A stretch of 64,000 nucleotides of DNA from contig JALNWG010000006.1 of the NCBI GenBank assembly GCA_023231005.1, positions 62,001-126,000 of the forward strand, written 5' to 3'. Position numbers and translations under genes: made by a program. Each line of letters opens with the position of its first letter. Position 1 is the first letter of the stretch. Positions 27,481 to 35,170 of the stretch are shown one piece after another. Under the pieces are notes generated by a model that made no database searches, was not told the origin of the DNA, and saw nothing but the letters and a program-made list of their open reading frames with translations. Origin of the DNA: Bacteroidales bacterium (lineage in GTDB: Bacteria; Bacteroidota; Bacteroidia; Bacteroidales; FEN-979).

Positions 27481-27488
27481 CAAATTTA
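27481..27488 (-). promoter_or_regulatory. Possible -7 box for cassette 1 (TAAATTTG)
   Basis: TAAATTTG on the minus strand, 22 nt upstream of the Fur-like ATG and 34 nt after the stop of the last portal-operon gene. It would give the cassette its own start independent of phage late transcription. Confidence 0.4.
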
Positions 27489-27522
27489 CGAAAATCAATT
27501 ATTTGAGTGAAACGATAAAATC

Positions 27523-28014
27523 TCAAATGGCAATCCAAATAGATGAGTCAAACTGCAAATCAAGACAATCCAGTAGTTTGAAAGAATACATCACCCCGTA
27601 ATCATTATCAAAAACAGGCCCCAGCATCTCATAACTCACCGAATTGATATTGAACCCCGGAATAGCTTTCACGATAAGCAGTTCACATTTCATATGATCA
27701 TGCAGCATCCTGGCAATGATATCAGTCCCTATCTGCTTCATTTTTTCGAGAATCAATAACTCGCCGGAAAAATCATCAATCTGATCGAGATGGCCGATAA
27801 TCAGGAAACCGGCATTGATCGAATCTAAGATATTATCCAGGTTTGAAGCTTCAAAATTTCCGGAGAGGCTTGTCAGGATCAGGGCAGGGTATTTGATGTT
27901 TGACCGAAGGGCAGCAAGCGGCTCGTTGATGTCCATCATGTAAAAATCATTGATTTCTTTATGTTCCCTGGCAAGGGTGCGGAAATACTCAACGTAGCTG
28001 TTAATGTCGGTCAT
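27523..28014 (-). CDS. Phage protein, tail-assembly gene candidate
   Basis: A 163-residue protein (MTDINSYVEYFRTLAREHKEIN), the last of the overlapping portal-lysis operon. The start overlaps the upstream stop by 14 nt. It has no signal or membrane part and contains a Gly/Ile core (AGFLIIGHLDQIDDFSGEL). In typical siphophage order, genes here, between head-tail joining and tape measure, encode tail terminator or tail assembly chaperones. The zinc cassette separates it from the tape measure by 12 kb. Function inferred from order only. Confidence 0.6.
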   Translation of the reverse strand: MTDINSYVEYFRTLAREHKEINDFYMMDINEPLAALRSNIKYPALILTSLSGNFEASNLDNILDSINAGFLIIGHLDQIDDFSGELLILEKMKQIGTDIIARMLHDHMKCELLIVKAIPGFNINSVSYEMLGPVFDNDYGVMYSFKLLDCLDLQFDSSIWIAI

Positions 28015-28807
28015 AGGAATCGATCTTATGCATATACTCATGATACTCTTTCGCCTTCTTGTTTAACCCGATGAAAACATTGTAAAGGTTTGAATTCATT
28101 ACCGTTTCGAGGCTCTTGTCATCGGTCTTGCCATCGGCCAGGGAGATGATGAGCGATGCCCAACCATTATCTTCGCTTCCGGTGCCACCTTGTTGTTCAT
28201 AAACATAAGGATACAGCAGGGGCAATGAATTCAGAACACCGGAAAAGAAAAGGAATATGGAGTACTTGACTTCATAATCCAGTTTGGCAATTCTTTGGCA
28301 CCGATGTTTCAACGATCGGTTGGCAAACTTTTTCCGAGGATCTTGGTTATCGGTAAAAGACTTCCGGATGAGCCAAAACCATTTCCTTGGCCGGTAAAAA
28401 ACTGCCACCATTTCATCGAGGTATTTTTGCTCCTTTGTTTTTGAAAAGGAATCGAGCAGGGAATTGGCCATTGTGAATTCCCCAAAGGTGCAGTTCATCA
28501 TGGCATCCGCAGGGCCAAAGTATTTTCTTCTGCCGGTTCGTAGGACAGGGAGTAGATTTTGGGTCAGTGAGACTTCTTTGAATAGGAAATCGAGGCTTTC
28601 ACAAAGGAAATATGCGTCATCATAATGGATTCGTTTGAGAACCTTCTGTTTGAGAGAAAGGAACTTTAAAAGCACCCTGAGCTTAAAATCCATCATGGTG
28701 AGTTGGCCCTGAAACAGACGGCTGACATACAAAACTTGTTTTCTGGTCAGCTCATTCCAATCAGAAGGCATTAAAAATGATTTACCATCTATTTCAACAT
28801 GGTTCAT
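28001..28807 (-). CDS. Phage protein, putative tail assembly chaperone
   Basis: A 268-residue protein starting MNHVEIDGKSFLMPSDWNELTRKQ. The opening (a beta hairpin naming a target, then WNELTRKQVLYVSRLF) resembles Bacteroidota phage proteins annotated as tail assembly chaperones; I give this as a resemblance, not an identification. The ATG overlaps the spanin stop (ATGA), so translation is coupled. The upstream in-frame start at 28894 is rejected because it lies within the spanin gene. The rest is helical with Tyr/Phe-rich stretches. Confidence 0.6.
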   Translation of the reverse strand: MNHVEIDGKSFLMPSDWNELTRKQVLYVSRLFQGQLTMMDFKLRVLLKFLSLKQKVLKRIHYDDAYFLCESLDFLFKEVSLTQNLLPVLRTGRRKYFGPADAMMNCTFGEFTMANSLLDSFSKTKEQKYLDEMVAVFYRPRKWFWLIRKSFTDNQDPRKKFANRSLKHRCQRIAKLDYEVKYSIFLFFSGVLNSLPLLYPYVYEQQGGTGSEDNGWASLIISLADGKTDDKSLETVMNSNLYNVFIGLNKKAKEYHEYMHKIDSYDRH

Positions 28808-29316
28808 GGCAGTAATTTCCTTTTGATATAGAAACGGATCAATTTTATTGCAACAATTATGACAATGACAACCCAGGCAATCCCTCCCGACCAAATCAGA
28901 AAGTTCTGAAAACCGGTGACTTTATACACCGGCTTTTCAATTGTCTTTGATTCAATCCTGGATTCCCGGATGTGAGTTTCTTTCCAGGAAAAATAGATCG
29001 AGCTGCTGTCGATCTTTGCGCCTGTGGTCAAAACATTATTCTGAACCGAAAAGAATGGAATAACCCGCTTTCCCGGTTTTATGGAAAGAATCTCTTTCAC
29101 AACCACTTTCCCATCCCGGCATTCCAACAGTGCTTTGAGCAAGCCGCTGTCTGCCGGCAACGGAATCAGGGAATCTTTAACGGAAGTTACTGTATCGTGC
29201 TGCACAAAGACAGTCGATCGTTCGGCGACAGGATATCTTTCAGCACATCTTTTTTCAGTAATGCAGCCGGACATCAAGGCGGCCAGAAGTAGGATCAGAA
29301 AACCCGGTTTTATCAT
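28804..29316 (-). CDS. Unimolecular spanin (u-spanin) candidate
   Basis: 170 residues with a lipoprotein signal at the N-terminus (LLLAALMSGC, mature Cys17) and one membrane helix at the C-terminus (LIWSGGIAWVVIVIIVAIKLIRFY) followed by basic residues. A protein anchored by lipid in the outer membrane and by a helix in the inner membrane is the definition of a u-spanin, which fuses the two membranes in the last step of lysis. Between them is a periplasmic stretch with beta-like character. It directly follows and overlaps the endolysin (ATGA), as spanins do. The combination of topology and neighbour makes this the best call. Confidence 0.8.
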   Translation of the reverse strand: MIKPGFLILLLAALMSGCITEKRCAERYPVAERSTVFVQHDTVTSVKDSLIPLPADSGLLKALLECRDGKVVVKEILSIKPGKRVIPFFSVQNNVLTTGAKIDSSSIYFSWKETHIRESRIESKTIEKPVYKVTGFQNFLIWSGGIAWVVIVIIVAIKLIRFYIKRKLLP

Positions 29317-29834
29317 GCTATGAATTTAAAATTGTTCAATCGGTTCATCCATCCATTGAAGAATTTGATCTGGTCAGGATGATTCTTTACCAGTTCTTCA
29401 ATAAAGACCTTTCTTGCCTGGAAAATAGCAGCATGAAGTCCGCGCTGGTTGACGTTGTTGACAGCAAACAGGGTTGCAGTTCCGACGATTCCATCATCAG
29501 GAACTTTCAGCAACCGTTGCGGAATGACAATGCCCCATTTTCCGCTGCCCCAGACCCAGTCAACCAGAATTTCCGCAATGCTTTGATTGGTAACCTGGTC
29601 ACCTTTCCACCGGTTCCAGTAATTCAATCTCAGGACTTTGACAGCATCTGCTTTGGAAAGGAGCTTGATATCCTCACAGTCAATGTCTCCATCTGCGTCT
29701 TTGTCATAGCCAACCTGTCGCCAAGTGGCCAGGGTTACGCCCATGTTCGTTGCTCCTCCCCTATCTTTGGGATCATTAACAAACCCGCCTTCAAATCGAA
29801 GGATCTTCGGGGCAAATAATTCGAGCTTTGCCAT
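29313..29834 (-). CDS. Endolysin, glycoside hydrolase 108 type
   Basis: A 173-residue lysozyme-like enzyme that cuts peptidoglycan at lysis. The opening FAPKILRFEGGFVNDPKDRGGATNMGVT carries the catalytic Glu (E15, in RFEGG) and the GGATNMGVT motif of the GH108 family. The C-terminal part (PDDGIVGTATLFAVNNV) matches the usual peptidoglycan-binding domain attached to it. No signal peptide is present, so release should depend on a holin. The ATG at 29834 (MAKLELF) is chosen because it lies 1 nt after the stop of the small membrane protein; the longer frame runs into that gene. Confidence 0.9.
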   Translation of the reverse strand: MAKLELFAPKILRFEGGFVNDPKDRGGATNMGVTLATWRQVGYDKDADGDIDCEDIKLLSKADAVKVLRLNYWNRWKGDQVTNQSIAEILVDWVWGSGKWGIVIPQRLLKVPDDGIVGTATLFAVNNVNQRGLHAAIFQARKVFIEELVKNHPDQIKFFNGWMNRLNNFKFIA

Positions 29835-29835
29835 A

Positions 29836-30006
29836 TTACTTTTTAAATGATGGGTCTTTGACAAAGATCAGGGCGAAGCAAACCGGGGCAAATACCACGT
29901 ATTCGCTCAATGTTGCCTTGCCGATTCCGACCAGCGCTAAACCACCGGCCAGCATCAGGATGCCTGTCAGGGTGGTTTTCCAATTCTTAAAAATTCTCTC
30001 TTTCAT
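29836..30006 (-). CDS. Small membrane protein, holin candidate
   Basis: A 56-residue protein (MKERIFKNWKTTLTGILML...) with two hydrophobic segments (LTGILMLAGGLALVGIG and YVVFAPVCFALIFV), a short turn between and a basic C-terminal KDPSFKK. Size, two helices and the position directly before the endolysin fit a class II-like holin. The alternative holin is the coiled-coil protein just upstream. The pair may act as holin and antiholin. Confidence 0.6.
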   Translation of the reverse strand: MKERIFKNWKTTLTGILMLAGGLALVGIGKATLSEYVVFAPVCFALIFVKDPSFKK

Positions 30007-30012
30007 ATTTTT

Positions 30013-30303
30013 CTATTTTAAAAGTTGACCTTCTACTTTTGAAATTCTTTCGCCATGATCGCCCAGGGTGGCTTTCATTTCATCAATCCCGGTATCATGG
30101 CGGCACAGGTGTTCGCCAATTTCTTTATGCTTTTCGGTGCAATAGGTTTCCCTGCATTGCATCTGGACGATGAGCTTATCGACAGATTTTTTCAGGGCAA
30201 TCACACTCATGTAAAACTGGTACAGGAAAAACCCGATGACCGGAATTGCAATTATTTTGATGATGTCAAAGACATCCTGGAGGATAAAATCAAGTGGCTT
30301 CAT
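30013..30303 (-). CDS. Membrane-anchored coiled-coil protein, holin/lysis candidate
   Basis: A 96-residue protein with one N-terminal membrane helix (IKIIAIPVIGFFLYQFYMSVI), then a coiled coil (ALKKSVDKLIVQMQ, DEMKATLGDHGERISKVEGQLLK) with two Cys in the middle. This resembles lysis-linked XhlA-like proteins. The start overlaps the connector gene stop (ATGA). It begins the lysis cassette: this gene, the holin candidate, endolysin and u-spanin. Confidence 0.5.
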   Translation of the reverse strand: MKPLDFILQDVFDIIKIIAIPVIGFFLYQFYMSVIALKKSVDKLIVQMQCRETYCTEKHKEIGEHLCRHDTGIDEMKATLGDHGERISKVEGQLLK

Positions 30304-31310
30304 GCGAGGAAAAATGAGTTATCGGATTTGTTTATGAATTCGTTGCGTGTTTCTGCAATTGCCTTTCCGGCGTAGCGGGTCGAATGAAAATAGGCAGGGT
30401 AAATATCTTCACTGGCGGTTTCATCAAGATATTGCTGCAGGGCTTTCAATTCGGATTCTCCATCTCTTTGATTGGCTTCAGCCATGATGGAGATTCGGTC
30501 TTTGTTGGAAGCCTGCTTTGATGAGACGTTAGCAAACGTGTTGCCGGCAGTATCGAAAATGCCCCAGTCCAGAACGTCAATTGAAATTTCTATCAGTGCT
30601 CTGGCCATGGTAAGATGAGCCAATGCCGGACGGATCAAGTCCAACAGAACCAATTGCGCGGTTGTCAAATCATCATCGGATTTCCAGGCCGCTTTAAACT
30701 CATCGAACAATTCCGCAGAAAGTGTAGGGCGGATATATTTTTTTTCCATAGAGCGGATGATCGGTTTAAGGCTTACGAAAACCCGTCTGCTCTCGCGTAT
30801 ATCCACCTCACTGTTGAACTCAAGGGTCCCACGGATAAACAGGTCTTCATCCTGGGGATCGAATCCGGGGTAGTCTTCCTTGTGTTCATCAAGGAATTTG
30901 AGAACAAGGTCCAGCGATGTGTTTGCCCGACGGATCCAATTCTCTTTGAGGTTCTGCACGCGGTATTGCGGTGCCGTTTTGTGGGTTGGTGTTTCTATGA
31001 CCTGGATACCCTGGGAGGAAATGCTCACCCCGAATTCATCGGCGCCAAGCCACAAAGCATAAAGTGCAAGTGGTTTGCGGAGCATAGCGAGTAGTACTGC
31101 CAAATTTCCTGTTGTTGTTCCATCATCCGGAGGAACCGGATCAAGGGCCATCAGGTCTTGAAGTTGATCATAGAGAACATCGCCCAGCACAGGTTTGATG
31201 AAGGTTTCCTGCGCTTCATCAATATACGGGAACCAGTTTTCGATCGAGTTGCTGACATTTATGGAAGCAGCCGTTAAAACCTGTGAAAGATTATCTATCA
31301 GTCTTGTCAT
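30300..31310 (-). CDS. Head-tail connector-like protein (DUF6712-like)
   Basis: A 336-residue helical protein with NWFPYIDEAQETFIKPVLGDVLYDQL at the start and a similar half-repeat later (SMEKKYIRPTLSAELFDEFKAAWKSD). Two like halves of this kind, directly downstream of the portal, suggest an adaptor/connector protein of Bacteroidota phages (DUF6712-like by memory). The start overlaps the portal stop (ATGA). No catalytic motif. Confidence 0.6.
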   Translation of the reverse strand: MTRLIDNLSQVLTAASINVSNSIENWFPYIDEAQETFIKPVLGDVLYDQLQDLMALDPVPPDDGTTTGNLAVLLAMLRKPLALYALWLGADEFGVSISSQGIQVIETPTHKTAPQYRVQNLKENWIRRANTSLDLVLKFLDEHKEDYPGFDPQDEDLFIRGTLEFNSEVDIRESRRVFVSLKPIIRSMEKKYIRPTLSAELFDEFKAAWKSDDDLTTAQLVLLDLIRPALAHLTMARALIEISIDVLDWGIFDTAGNTFANVSSKQASNKDRISIMAEANQRDGESELKALQQYLDETASEDIYPAYFHSTRYAGKAIAETRNEFINKSDNSFFLA

Positions 31311-32644
31311 GCGATATTCTTGTCGATGCGTTTATCAATCTTCGTTGGATGGTCCTGCATGGTCTGAGAGGTGTCAACTGTCACATAATCAAACTCGATA
31401 TCTGGAGACCATTTATTGAAATCCCGGATGAAATACAATGGTTCCAAACTGATTTGCCGGTAAATGCCCATCTCGGCATTGAGTTGCCAGAAGGCTTCCC
31501 GTTTGTCTGATCCGCTGCCTGCTCCGAGATTTCCCCCGGGAAGTCCTGAACCAACCAGGCATGGATCAACCCCGATAGCAAAGAGGATTTCCGAATTTGC
31601 AGCCTGTGAATCTGGCAGATAAGCATCATCTTTGAGCTTATTATCAATCACATTGATCTTCCATCCGGCCAGGTATTCACCTTTGAACTTGTTGAAAAAG
31701 GTGAAGGTGAGAAAGGCTTTCCCGGTATTCTCGACATCTGACAGGAAATCGTTCATTTCCGAAAGCACCTTCGTTCTTGCCGACTCACGCTGTTCGCGGG
31801 TGTAATCCGGTGAAGGGTACCTATTCATGAAATAATCATCGGGTATCTCAATGTGATACTTGATGGTCATCTGGTTTTTCATGATGGCCTGCTTGAGCTG
31901 CGGGACCTTGTTGGCAATGCCGAGCCATCCGCTTTGACGGATTCCGTTCCATACTGAAAGATGATAATAGGATTTGTTGAACGAACGGTAAAAAACCGGA
32001 TAAGCAAACTGAGGGTCCTGGTATCGTTTACCATCATATTTAAACGGATCATACATCGGAATCTTAGCCAATGATCCGTCGGCTTCATTCGGAGAAAGAT
32101 CCCACTGGGCCGAAAAGAATAGGAATGGAATCCGTGATGGATGGTCACTGTCCATTTTGGCATTCCGGCAATAGGCCGGGTCTTTCACGAAAACCTTGTT
32201 GATCTTGTCTTTTCCCTTGTTCAGGATGAATTCCACCCAGCCGTTGGCAAATATTTCCAGACTGCCGATAAGGTCAATCCATTGAAAGTTCAAACGGTTG
32301 ATGCGAAGAAACTCAACTACATCCGGATCAGTGACTATTTCCCGGATGGGCGCTCCCAGGTTATCCTTGCCTTTATCACGATATGCTAGGATGCCCCGGC
32401 CATAATGGACGGTCTTTCGTTTTTCAAGTGCCCGGAGTGCAATCGAATTCTTTTCCAGGTCAGTCAATACATTCTGAGGGAACAAATTGTCGTCACCCCA
32501 GGGTGACCAGGGCCAAGAGCTGTAATCCTTTGGGATCACAACCTTTTCTGTGGCTGCATCCTCAGTCTTTTTATAGGATGTGGCGACAGCTTTGGCTCCC
32601 GGCAAAAACGCGATCCCATTTTCGTAAACGATCTTTTGTTTCAT
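31307..32644 (-). CDS. Portal protein
   Basis: A 445-residue portal, the 12-fold ring through which DNA enters the head. Portal-like features are the early NSIALRALEKRKTVHYGRG, the anchor FANGWVEFILNKGK, the TKIDKRIDKNI end and the long helix-rich middle with IKYHIEIPDDYF and GIRQSGWLG. It begins at 32644 (MKQKIVYENG), overlapping the gene before by ATGA. It lies under the late promoter copy at 33.0 kb and is separated by 20 kb of accessory DNA from the terminase. Confidence 0.8.
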   Translation of the reverse strand: MKQKIVYENGIAFLPGAKAVATSYKKTEDAATEKVVIPKDYSSWPWSPWGDDNLFPQNVLTDLEKNSIALRALEKRKTVHYGRGILAYRDKGKDNLGAPIREIVTDPDVVEFLRINRLNFQWIDLIGSLEIFANGWVEFILNKGKDKINKVFVKDPAYCRNAKMDSDHPSRIPFLFFSAQWDLSPNEADGSLAKIPMYDPFKYDGKRYQDPQFAYPVFYRSFNKSYYHLSVWNGIRQSGWLGIANKVPQLKQAIMKNQMTIKYHIEIPDDYFMNRYPSPDYTREQRESARTKVLSEMNDFLSDVENTGKAFLTFTFFNKFKGEYLAGWKINVIDNKLKDDAYLPDSQAANSEILFAIGVDPCLVGSGLPGGNLGAGSGSDKREAFWQLNAEMGIYRQISLEPLYFIRDFNKWSPDIEFDYVTVDTSQTMQDHPTKIDKRIDKNIA

Positions 32645-32991
32645 CAATAGCAAACTTTCTTGTTATTGAATTCGATGATCAGCCGGATATGGAGCTTTCG
32701 CTTCTGACCGTTGGGCAGAAGGATGTTCCTGGTTGAATTGACCCAGTGGTTAGGATCTTTTGTAATCCGTTCAACGACAGGGATGTTCTTCTTTGCTGCA
32801 AAGATTTCCTTTCCCTTTTTCGTTCTTACTGAGCATTTGCAAGCATCCTTTAGTTCAATGATCTCGCCGCCGGTTTTCTCCGACCTGTTTGCAGTGACAA
32901 ATTTCAACTGGAACCTGACGGGTTTTTCCTGGCCATCAAATGAGTCCATGATCTCAAGGACATCCCACAACCGTATAAAAGTAGAATTCAT
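32644..32991 (-). CDS. Phage hypothetical protein preceding the portal
   Basis: A 115-residue basic protein (MNSTFIRLWDVLEIMDSFDGQEKPVRFQLK). A single beta-rich domain with KDACKCSVRTKKGKE and a Lys/Arg-rich end (NGQKRKLHIRLIIEFNNKK) suggests nucleic acid or portal contact. The ATG at 32991 starts 6 nt after the putative -7 box of the late promoter, so its message would be almost leaderless. The longer frame (33033) begins inside the promoter and is rejected. Confidence 0.65.
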   Translation of the reverse strand: MNSTFIRLWDVLEIMDSFDGQEKPVRFQLKFVTANRSEKTGGEIIELKDACKCSVRTKKGKEIFAAKKNIPVVERITKDPNHWVNSTRNILLPNGQKRKLHIRLIIEFNNKKVCY

Positions 32992-32996
32992 GGGAG

Positions 32997-33031
32997 CAAT
33001 AGTACAATGGCGGTCATTTAGAATAAAGGAC
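32997..33031 (-). promoter_or_regulatory. Candidate phage late promoter (copy 3, portal operon)
   Basis: GTCCTTTATT (33031-33022, minus strand), then after 17 nt TACTATTG (33004-32997), 6 nt before the ATG. Beyond the boxes it shares the GTACTATTGC stretch with copy 1 (9.9 kb) and CCGCCAT with copy 4 (61.7 kb). Confidence 0.75.
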
Positions 33032-33053
33032 ACTATTTTAGCAGTGAAATTCA

Positions 33054-33069
33054 GACCATAAAAAAAGCG
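33054..33069. repeat. Left copy of a 16-bp direct repeat flanking cassette 2
   Basis: GACCATAAAAAAAGCG is identical to 44114-44129, on the far side of the copper cassette, 11,060 bp away. It overlaps the terminator tail on both sides. A related form CGACCATTAAAAAAGC occurs at 52465-52480. Confidence 0.6.
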
Positions 33070-33092
33070 CTCCGTCTTTCGATGGAACGCTT
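33060..33092 (-). terminator. Terminator closing the copper cassette
   Basis: On the minus strand a stem AAGCG-TTCC / GGA-CGCTT with one mismatch and a short loop is followed by seven T residues. It ends the cassette 2 transcript and lies 29 nt before the late promoter of the portal operon. Confidence 0.85.
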
Positions 33093-33130
33093 GATTAAAA
33101 AGTGACTGAGTGTTAGAACACTCTATTGCC

Positions 33131-33478
33131 TCATTTTTTTACTGGCCGGTCATACTGGCAGCATCCTAGCAATGCATTGTAAGTTTTATCAGTGGCTTTG
33201 GCATTATCAGTATCGTGTCCGACCTTTGCAACTGCTTCTTCGATCTTTATGGCTGTGGTCTTGGTGTCATCAAAGGTCACAGTTAACATTAAATCTTCTG
33301 AATCCCACGTTGCTTTGGTGACGCCTTTTACGGAATTGGCAGCCTTCTCGATCCGGGTTTTACACATGCCGCAATTACCGTAAACTTTGATTTTTTCGGT
33401 TTTCGCAACATTGGCAAAAATTGAGGTCATGCTGAAAAACAGCAAACCTACTACTAACATCATTGATTTTGTTCTCAT
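33131..33478 (-). CDS. Secreted HMA-domain metallochaperone
   Basis: A 115-residue exported protein (signal peptide MMLVVGLLFFSMTSIFAN) with one heavy-metal-associated domain: KIKVYGNCGMCKTRIEKAA carries the metal-binding CGMC. After the domain comes an extra LLGCCQY motif. It is very similar to the last 80 residues of the CusB-like adaptor next to it, including the unusual CC-x-Y end, so one arose by duplication from the other. It probably delivers Cu(I) or Ag(I) in the periplasm to the pump. Last gene of cassette 2, followed by a terminator. Confidence 0.85.
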   Translation of the reverse strand: MRTKSMMLVVGLLFFSMTSIFANVAKTEKIKVYGNCGMCKTRIEKAANSVKGVTKATWDSEDLMLTVTFDDTKTTAIKIEEAVAKVGHDTDNAKATDKTYNALLGCCQYDRPVKK

Positions 33479-33507
33479 CGTTTTTAAAATTTAGTGGTTA
33501 AAAAAAA

Positions 33508-35166
33508 TTACTTTCTGTAATGACAGCACTCAGGTAAACTCTCGTATGTTTTGTCATCAGCTTTAAACTTTTCAGTATCATGTCCTGCTCTGGCAATGGC
33601 CTTCTGTATAGCGCTCAGATCGGTTTTCATGGAGTCAAATTCCACCTTGATTTTGTGAGTTTTTGTATCCCAGATGGCCGATGTTACGCCACCAACCGAT
33701 TTAGCAGCCTTTTCTATCCGTTCCTTACACAAGTCGCAATTCCCGGATACGGTAAACATTTCATTCTCTATCATAGGTTTCATTGATTTATCCATTGTTT
33801 CTTTAGTTGGCTGTGTTGATTTGTCCGCCGGGTCAGGGTTCCCCTTCGACCTTTTATCCCCGGGCATATCCATTCCAGGCATAGATGAAACCTGGCCACC
33901 TGAGGGATTCATCATACTCGGCTTGCCTTCAAGCTGGGCGGCTGCATCCACGCTGAACGTCCCCTGGGTTACAATTTCCTCTCCTTCGGTCAGACCATCC
34001 GCTACAATATAACTGCTGCCCAGCATGGGACCAAGACCAATTTCCCTGATTTTGAATATGGGTTCGTCCGTTCCGGGCAGTTTTACATAAACAATGGAGC
34101 GTTTGCCGGTCCATAATACGGCTGAACGGGGAATAACCATTTTATCCTTAAATTCGGCCATGTTGGCCTTGACAACCCCGGTGGCAAACATCTCCGGTTT
34201 CAATTTTCCTGAGCGGTTGTTAATCTCAACCCTTACCTTTGAAACACGGGTTATCGGATCAACCACTGGATCAATAAAGATGATTTTTCCCGAATAAGTC
34301 TCCCCGGGCATAGCCTGGACAGTAAAATCAATTTTATCGCCGGATTTCAGAAATGGCAGGTCACTCTCGTAGGCATCAAACATAACCCATAAGGAGGTAA
34401 GATCAACAAGATCATATAAGGAAGTACCCTGCGAGACATAATCACCATTGTTCACCCGCCTTGAAGTAACGATTCCTGAAATGGTTGAAACAACTTCAAA
34501 TTTGGTTTGAACCTTTCCGGAATTCTCTATGCCGGCAATCTGACTATCTGAAAGCTTCCAAAGCTGCAGTTTTTCCTTTGCTGCTTCATATATCTCGGGT
34601 TGGGATTGTTTTGTCTTCGCAGCTTCGAGCAATTCCTGTTGAGCAGTAACCAATTCCGGTGAGTAAATTAATGCCAGGGTTTGGCCCTTTTTAACCGTCT
34701 CACCTGTAAAATTCACCAGTAGTTTGTCGATACGTCCGGGGTATTGTGCAACCTGGCTTTGCAACAACCTTTCATCGGCCTGTAGCTTGCCATACAGCCT
34801 GACTTCTTTAACAGATGATTGGCGCGAAACCACCGAAGTGAGGACATTGGCGAGTTGGGCAGCTTCCTTGGTTAAATGAATAGCATTGGGGTCAACATCC
34901 GCTACATTCTGGTTTAGCGGGATCAGGTCCATGCCACAGATGGGGCATTTTCCCGGGGCATCTCTGCGGATCTGAGGGTGCATCGCACAAGTCCAGATTG
35001 TTGTCTTTCCATCCTGTACGGCATGTTCATGCTTTTCCTCTACTTTTCCTGAGGAATGAAAAAACAGCCAGCCAATAAACAGACCTCCAATAGCAAACAA
35101 ACTGAAATGGAAATATCTGTTGAACAAAATTTTCTTCATCAATATTGAACTCTTCGTGGTATTCAT
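33508..35166 (-). CDS. CusB-like adaptor with N-terminal heavy-metal-binding and C-terminal HMA domains
   Basis: 552 residues. An N-terminal membrane anchor is followed by a heavy-metal-binding module (TCAMHPQI, GKCPICGMDLIPL; residues 53-85). Next come the HlyD-type barrel and coiled coil (SQVAQYPGRIDKLLVNFTGE, LLEAAKTKQSQPEIYEAAKEKL) and a membrane-proximal domain, then a Met/Lys/Pro linker (SMPGMDMPGDK). A full HMA domain ends it (FTVSGNCDLCKERIEKAAKS, ending ECCHY). It would hand copper to the CusA-like pump. Both terminal modules recur as separate genes in the same cassette. It starts 5 nt after the channel gene stop; a start at 35139 is also possible. Confidence 0.9.
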   Translation of the reverse strand: MNTTKSSILMKKILFNRYFHFSLFAIGGLFIGWLFFHSSGKVEEKHEHAVQDGKTTIWTCAMHPQIRRDAPGKCPICGMDLIPLNQNVADVDPNAIHLTKEAAQLANVLTSVVSRQSSVKEVRLYGKLQADERLLQSQVAQYPGRIDKLLVNFTGETVKKGQTLALIYSPELVTAQQELLEAAKTKQSQPEIYEAAKEKLQLWKLSDSQIAGIENSGKVQTKFEVVSTISGIVTSRRVNNGDYVSQGTSLYDLVDLTSLWVMFDAYESDLPFLKSGDKIDFTVQAMPGETYSGKIIFIDPVVDPITRVSKVRVEINNRSGKLKPEMFATGVVKANMAEFKDKMVIPRSAVLWTGKRSIVYVKLPGTDEPIFKIREIGLGPMLGSSYIVADGLTEGEEIVTQGTFSVDAAAQLEGKPSMMNPSGGQVSSMPGMDMPGDKRSKGNPDPADKSTQPTKETMDKSMKPMIENEMFTVSGNCDLCKERIEKAAKSVGGVTSAIWDTKTHKIKVEFDSMKTDLSAIQKAIARAGHDTEKFKADDKTYESLPECCHYRK

Positions 35167-35170
35167 AATA

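Larger units (their letters stand above)
15831..27488 (-). other. Metal-resistance cassette 1 (Zn/Cd/Co type)
   Basis: The gene order on the minus strand is Fur-family regulator, DUF6660-like protein, small membrane protein, CzcA-TolC fusion, CzcB-like adaptor, PII-like protein, P-type ATPase, secreted protein, DUF302, secreted HMA-like protein and His/Trp-rich lipoprotein. It lies between a phage chaperone-like gene and the tail completion gene, and ends in a terminator. The RND signature DFGLIVDGAVIIVES and the ATPase class both point to divalent cations. Confidence 0.85.

Noticed and set aside
15792..27523. Direct repeats flanking the zinc cassette
   Set aside because: Only a weak TAAAATC...AAATGG similarity exists between both edges; not more than expected in AT-rich DNA.
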